DNA from: Henricia sp. BOLD:AAB3569 | Lineage: Eukaryota; Echinodermata; Asteroidea; Spinulosida; Echinasteridae | Direction: 5' to 3' | Length of the DNA stretch: 64,000 nt | Assembly (NCBI GenBank): GCA_037783545.1 | Contig: JBBELK010000329.1 | Span: 5,160,501 to 5,224,500, forward strand | Shown: piece by piece, positions 60,801-64,000 of the stretch | Layout: the number at the start of each line of letters is the position of its first letter | Numbering within the stretch: position 1 is the first letter of the stretch | Made by a program: the position numbers and the translations under genes | The notes under the pieces: model-generated | The model's input: the letters and a program-made list of their open reading frames with translations, nothing else | Told to the model about the DNA's origin: nothing | Database searches by the model: none

Positions 60801-63441
60801 TATCGGCTCTGGACTTGTGATGGACTCGACTACAACCCTGGCCTGTAATGCTTCACATGAGCAAGTTGTTTGATTTTAAACACACATTATCCAACCATGT
60901 TCTTCAAGATAGGAAAAAACGTCCAAAACCTCTGGTATTTTGGACCTATCACACTTATTGAGAATGGCATTACAATCAGTTCTTCAGGAATTACACTTCC
61001 ATCAAGGATGCTTAAAGAACATGTGTTTAAAATCAAACAACTTGAATACGTGAAGCATTACAAGCCCTCCTAGTCTCTGAAATGCAAATCTGAATTTCTG
61101 GAATTGCCCAAAAATCTACACAATTTTTGGGATGCATGATTTAAAAAAATAATTTCCAATACTCACATGCCGTGATGTTGATGTAACGATTCTTCTCTTT
61201 GTTACATTCCTGTCGGCTGGCATTCTTCGTGATTGTACCAGTGGACTCTGGGATAGACTGAGGAGATAAAATGCAAAAAAATGACGAATGGTTGAGAATC
61301 GGTTGACGAAAAATGGCCGGGTTTTGTGGTCTTCGTTGGAAGTCTGTGCTGCCATACACCACTTGCCCTCTGCTAAACATAAAAATCGCCCTCCAAAACT
61401 TAAAGGCCCACTGTATCATTTGCAATGACCCAACATGTCAATCGACGAGTTGACTAGGAAAACCTTCCTCATGCTACAGTCACACGGTCATATACAGATC
61501 TTGCGGACGCTGCAGATTTTTGTCCGTAAAAAACCTGCAGAATCCGTATCTATCTGTAATTAATCCGCCGAATCCGCAGAAATATTTTGAAAATCTCAAA
61601 ATATTTTTTAAAGTTCCCGCTGATAAAAAATCCGTAAAAAATCCGCAATGCATCCGTAATTATCCGTAATATACGTAACTCTCCAGAAACTATCCGTATT
61701 TCTTCCGCAGTCAACACCTACGGATCCATTTGATTTTCTGCGGATAAAAAATCCGCAGCATACGTATTTGACCGTGTGACTGTAGCATCAGAGTAAAGAT
61801 TGAATGGGTAGCAACTATACAATAAAATGTTTCCACCCAAGAGGACAGAATTTTACTGGAATATAATCCATGAAGATGAAATTATTTAGATCGTGTGCAA
61901 ACGGTTTACTTAGTCGGCTCGCAACTGGGCGGTCCGAAAAGGGCGCTGTGTACTGGCTGCACGATTCAGGCTTCGCACACTTTCTGTAGGTAGGCTACGC
62001 TGTGCATGTGGACTGGATTTATTGCGCACACAACCAATATGACGCATAATGCATACGCTACCGATTGAGAACGAAGAGACAAATTTAGAATAAGTCGTGT
62101 TAAAATATCTCGTCAAGAGCGGCAAAATGTGCATGTTTTTGGGAAACGTAGTGTATTTGACGGAGCTGAAAAGTCTTGATTTTTAATGGTTTTGTTCCCA
62201 GAATTGCTCAAAAACAGATCATCTATAGGGCCTTTAACTCCTAAACTTTATTACCTGTTCCGGCGATATGAGTTGGATCTCGTACAGTCTGGGCCGAGTT
62301 TCAGCGGTGGATCCAGGCCCATTAAAATGTGAAAATTGTCTAGACAATCTGGGCAGTACCTGGGCACTGTTTGCAATTTTTAGGTACCACTCAAAATTTA
62401 CTATTTTTCTGTAATTTTAATAGGCCTAGACTGTGTGTAATCCGACTTATTTTGCCAAAAGTAAAAAATGGATATGAACTTTACAAAGAATAGCAATTGT
62501 AGCGAAGCCTTGCAGTATGGAAATCACTATTTTGTCTAAAAAGTGAGCAAAACTTAAACTTATTGGTTTTGGGACAAAATTTATCAGGACAAAATATAAC
62601 TTTGTATATGAAATATTGCTGTACTGATTTACATTATTAAAAAAAAAATGTGTTTTAGCAGTAATTAAAGAATTCTTACAAGGATGCTTAGTTTAAAAAG
62701 TAGCCAAGTTTTCAACTCGCCTTGTATTCATTCTTGAAGATTTCATCGTCATTCTCACTTTTCACTTTGAACTTAGCGGGAAGATCTTCAAGTGGTATCG
62801 GTGGCACAACCATGTGGGTCACCTCTGCAAAAAAAACCAAAAAAACAAGTCTTTCTCAGGTCTATATCATTTCATTCCATTCCATTTTTATTGTAAAAAT
62901 CCTCGTAGCCCTAAGGTCAAATTACAATTTTTTTTACAAATAAAAAAACATCAAAAGTACCCGATTCTTCTGCCTTTAAAGATTCTAGAGCAACACCGTT
63001 CTCCCCTTCATGCAGAAGTGGAGTTTGCTTATGCCGTCTCCTGAGGAAAATAACATCAAATTCACATCTTACAGCTTTTAAAATATAACTAACACAAATT
63101 TCAAATGTAATCCATTTCACTAAAAATTAATATTTTTGCCACTATGCTAAATAATGCCTAAAAAAAGCATTATAAGCATCATGTAATAGCAAATATAATT
63201 GCATTTAAAGATTGTATGGACCAACACAACATTTGCATGACCAATATTTTATTCTATAATTGATTTAAAAACTTCTAGTCTTTCTGAAAACAGGGCTTGG
63301 GCTTTTCATTTCCATACCCAGACTGTTTTTCTACTGGACAATCATTTATTGACACTTACATGAAAATCAGCCCAATGAGAACTATGACGATAATGCATAG
63401 AATCGCCAGAAGAACTCCAATGATAATGGCAGCCGAGTTTG
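48825..63441 (-). CDS. PTPRA: R4-type receptor tyrosine phosphatase (PTPRA/PTPRE-like), TM to C-terminus
   Basis: Eighteen exons, all in phase: 63441-63360 (transmembrane), 63040-62961, 62824-62721, 61257-61167, 60207-60131, 59659-59623, 58777-58680, 58259-58140, 57645-57455, 56945-56810, 56339-56193, 55642-55549, 55188-55112, 54759-54625, 53710-53579, 52299-52148, 51263-51128 and 48899-48825. They encode 653 residues ending YANFK-stop. The order is: transmembrane helix, basic RRHK stop-transfer, juxtamembrane wedge (PPIPLEDL), then D1 ([21 protein letters not shown]) and D2 ([21 protein letters not shown]). The short spacing, the [17 protein letters not shown] linker and the YANF tail match vertebrate PTPRA/PTPRE. 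The family dephosphorylates Src-family kinases at the plasma membrane. The ectodomain lies beyond the right edge. One intron (after 62721) uses a GC donor. Confidence 0.95.
48967..50330. mobile_element. 1.36-kb element with 35-bp TIRs in the last intron
   Basis: ATGTGACCTGGCACCACGAA (left) and the inverse TTCGTGGTGCCAGGTCACAT (right) extend to about 35 bp of terminal inverted repeat, bounded by TA/TATA. No transposase is recognised. The interior holds a short acidic frame (49686-49943) and a GC-richer stretch (about 49300-49700). Confidence 0.85.
49689..49943 (+). other. Acidic open frame inside the TIR element
   Basis: An 84-codon frame with no ATG at its head, opened by a TGA just upstream. 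It encodes [20 protein letters not shown] and a twice-repeated SDMDTQ, so it is strongly acidic. Its position within the 1.36-kb element suggests the head of a lost transposon protein. I recognise no family. Confidence 0.25.
50405..50560. repeat. tRNA-like repeat pair
   Basis: The minus strand at 50490-50420 carries GTGGGTTCGAGTCCCACCC then AAGCATGCTATGAGTTTCTA, matching the tRNA-like core at 63604-63772. Plus-strand GTCGTCGAGTGGTTAAGATG (about 50489-50508) is a tRNA A-box-like motif. Neither folds as a complete tRNA. 50561-51127 has no other feature except TTACAATCAGTTTTCAGGAATTACACTTCC, which recurs near 60970. Confidence 0.55.
51298..51606. mobile_element. MITE, AGGAGCGTG family, copy 7
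   Basis: AGGAGTGTGTCCAGATCATA at the left, with the core TTTTTGCTTCCACATCCAAATTGAAGATTG. The right terminus is lost. It starts about 35 bp upstream of exon 51263-51128, close to the splice acceptor. Confidence 0.75.
51645..51865. repeat. Dispersed repeat, inverse of 43690-43925
   Basis: GTTAACTATACTTCGACTATTTCC through TGATGGTTAGTCGTATCTGG to AACCAACTGACTAACCACGG. It lies in a phosphatase intron. Confidence 0.7.
52370..53455 (+). mobile_element. L2/CR1-like LINE 3' fragment, interrupted
   Basis: The reading frame shows [30 protein letters not shown] and GTAPGYLC before the interruption at 52580-53102, and resumes in the same frame with [31 protein letters not shown] and [15 protein letters not shown]. 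The 3' end is GCGCGCTATATAAATGTAAT followed by (ATT)n at 53430-53452. It lies in the phosphatase intron between exons 53710-53579 and 52299-52148, antisense to the gene. Confidence 0.88.
52580..53102. mobile_element. 523-bp foldback element nested in the LINE
   Basis: GGCCCTATTGCATAAAACTTTAGG and the inverse CCTAAATAGTTTTATGAAATAGGCCC are the ends, and AGGAACATT/AATGTTCCT motifs repeat inside. CAG occurs on both sides (52577-52579 and 53103-53105). Removing the element plus one CAG restores the LINE frame. Confidence 0.9.
53859..54035. repeat. ~30-bp minisatellite in a phosphatase intron
   Basis: About six units of ATACAGAATTGTGTAGGGG plus TTTTCCCCCT. A further partial unit (TGTGTAGAGGTTTTCC) occurs right after the MITE at 54463-54478, so the array is split by that insertion. 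Confidence 0.9.
54036..54462 (-). mobile_element. MITE with GCATAGTTCCGA termini, copy 3 (inverted)
   Basis: Inverse orientation relative to 6379-6822 and 26482-26910. Inserted within the minisatellite 53859-54035. Confidence 0.88.
55340..55440 (+). mobile_element. tRNA-derived SINE or tRNA pseudogene
   Basis: TATAGCTCAGCTGCTAGAGCG (A box) and GGTCTCGGGTTCGAATCTCG (B box) are followed by CCTTACGATTTTTCTCCCATCCCAAGTTTGG, the same downstream body as at 42990-43096. A body shared between copies means a repeat rather than a functional tRNA gene. Confidence 0.65.
55650..55800. mobile_element. Partial GCGAAGTGG-family MITE end
   Basis: AGACAGATTACATGATTGGAA, ATTATCTCCATGTGTGATTG and CAGCTCAGTACCTCATCTAC match the left end of 29034-29521. 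Confidence 0.65.
55803..56115. mobile_element. TTAA-flanked MITE, AGGAGCGTG family, copy 8
   Basis: Inverse copy: the core is CAATCTCCAATTTGGATGTGGAAGC. TTAA at 55799-55802 and 56116-56119. Its ends are more diverged than in other copies. Confidence 0.75.
56455..56800. repeat. G-rich minisatellite next to a splice donor
   Basis: Tandem GGGGCTGGGGAGTAGGGG and GGGCTGGGGGTAGGTTG units on the plus strand, C-rich in the phosphatase transcript. It starts within about 15 bp of the donor (GTATGT) of exon 56945-56810. All three minus frames stay open across most of it and encode Pro-rich repeats such as [15 protein letters not shown]. Confidence 0.93.
57885..58073. repeat. Dispersed repeat, third copy of the 1459-1670 family
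   Basis: AAATCACGTGACCTTGATTTTTG, AATGCTCCAAAACGGCCAAA and TTTCGAGCTCAAAATAGCCC in the same order as the other two copies. Confidence 0.75.
59180..59478 (-). mobile_element. tRNA-derived SINE in a phosphatase intron
   Basis: Minus strand: GGGGTACCGTGGCCGAGTGG (A box), GGGTTCGATACCCGG (B box), TTTGAGCAAGGCGCTCAACC, ATCCTTCGGAAGGGATGTAA, then a 3' part ending near GTGATTACCCGATGTGTCTC. Close relative of 38728-39073. Confidence 0.82.
59689..59975 (+). mobile_element. TTAA-flanked MITE, GCGAAGTGG family, short copy
   Basis: AGGTAGAACACATGATTGGT at the left, a reduced core (GGGCGAAGTGGTTTTGGGGC and the ATCTCATGAGACGAA palindrome) and a right end eroded to AGAGGCT, between TTAA at 59685-59688 and 59976-59979. 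It starts about 30 bp upstream of exon 59659-59623. Confidence 0.82.
60698..60800. repeat. 12-bp minisatellite GGACTTGTGACG
   Basis: About nine units of GGACTTGTGA(C/G)G inside a larger foldback with CAAGTCCTCACAAGCC at the left (about 60583) and GATGGACTCGACTACAACCC at the right. It lies in a phosphatase intron. Confidence 0.9.
61471..61789. mobile_element. MITE with ATGCTACAGTCACACGGTCA termini
   Basis: ATGCTACAGTCACACGGTCATATAC and the inverse GTATTTGACCGTGTGACTGTAGCAT bound 319 bp. The interior is filled with ATCCGTAA/TCCGCAGAA variants. 61790-62720 shows no other recognisable element. Confidence 0.88.
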
Positions 63442-63603
63442 CTGTTGAAACAAATTAAAAATGATTAAACGTATTCTAAAAGAACTGTATAATTGGATAT
63501 CAATTAGTGGAAGGCCAAATTAGTGACAGGACCAAATAGTGCAGGGCTAATTAAAGCCTGTTTCACACTTACACGATTTTGGATACGAACATTTATGATT
63601 TTG

Positions 63604-63772
63604 AATACTTGGTGCTTCCTCAAGACACTATAGGATAAACGTCATGGCATACTCAAGTAGGACTTGACCTTTAAGACATCTGCCTAGTATGCAGGAGGTC
63701 GTGGGTTCGAGTCCCACCCGAGCATGTCATGACGTTTATCTTATAGTGTCTCAGGGAAGCACCGAGTATACA
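63604..63772 (+). mobile_element. Hairpin-bounded tRNA-like element
   Basis: About 40-bp inverted repeats (ACTTGGTGCTTCCTCAAGACACTATAGGATAAACGTCATG and its near inverse) enclose a sequence with GACATCTGCCTAGTATGCAGG and GGTCGTGGGTTCGAGTCCCACCC, the T-arm/B-box of a tRNA. The A box is degenerate. It lies in the intron upstream of the transmembrane exon. 63773-64000 shows nothing else. Confidence 0.7.
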
Positions 63773-64000
63773 GTGCTAATCTAGTAACGTCAGGTATGAC
63801 AAAACAAACCGTAGCTGTTAACTTGAAAGTAACTGTACACATGCACCACATTCATCAGACGACAGCATGGGACATGCATTTTGTGGGTTATCGGCAAAAT
63901 TCCATTTGCTAGTAAAAATCCATTTCTTTTGTGAAATTTTTCCAAATGCAATTCCAAGCCAAGTGCGCAATATGCAAATTTAAAAAAAGAAAATTGTACA

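Noticed and set aside
62261..62330. Possible extra phosphatase exon ending CGCCGGAACAG|GTAATA on the minus strand
   Set aside because: The donor looks good, but the best acceptor gives a 34-nt exon that breaks the frame, while 62721 joins 61257 in phase and matches the family.

Overview
This is an animal nuclear genome window. It has split genes with consensus splice sites and long introns, is AT-rich, and contains fragments of L2/CR1-like LINEs, tRNA-derived SINEs and dozens of small inverted-repeat transposons. The gene families and the repeat style suggest a marine deuterostome invertebrate, most likely an echinoderm. That assignment is inference; no species marker is visible.

Four coding regions are supported, in five genes. 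(1) At the left edge, on the minus strand, are the first three coding exons of a TESK-like dual-specificity kinase (2315-5041); the rest of the gene lies beyond base 1. (2) At 19212-20357, minus strand, is an intact single-exon GT31 beta-1,3-galactosyltransferase. (3) At 31045-31488 and 37259-37690, plus strand, are two single-exon genes for small secreted proteins with an NTR/agrin-NtA-like fold. They lie in two tandem copies of a ~6 kb segment (27716-33412 and 33735-40241). (4) From 63441 down to 48825, minus strand, are 18 coding exons of an R4-type receptor tyrosine phosphatase (PTPRA/PTPRE type). They run from the transmembrane helix to the stop codon and cover both phosphatase domains; the ectodomain exons lie beyond the right edge. 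I read all 18 exons and their phases directly from the sequence.

Most of the remaining sequence is mobile-element debris. Several MITE families are flanked by TTAA. One has a 132-bp hairpin form, one begins AGGAGCGTG, and one carries GCGAAGTGG motifs. Other families have TIRs such as TAGACCGTATCGAATAGC, TAGACTACTAAAGTG, GGGCCAATTTCATAAAGCTG and GCATAGTTCCGA. Because the 6-kb segment is duplicated, and because some elements sit inside others, several insertion sites can be read as filled and empty pairs. That lets target-site duplications (TTAA, TTA, AT, CAG) be inferred from the window alone. A broken SGNH-hydrolase-like frame (7651-8014) resembles the accessory ORF of Ngaro/DIRS-type retrotransposons.

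There is no sign that the genes form one pathway. The kinase, the glycosyltransferase, the secreted proteins and the receptor phosphatase look like independent neighbours. No prokaryotic, viral or CRISPR feature was found.
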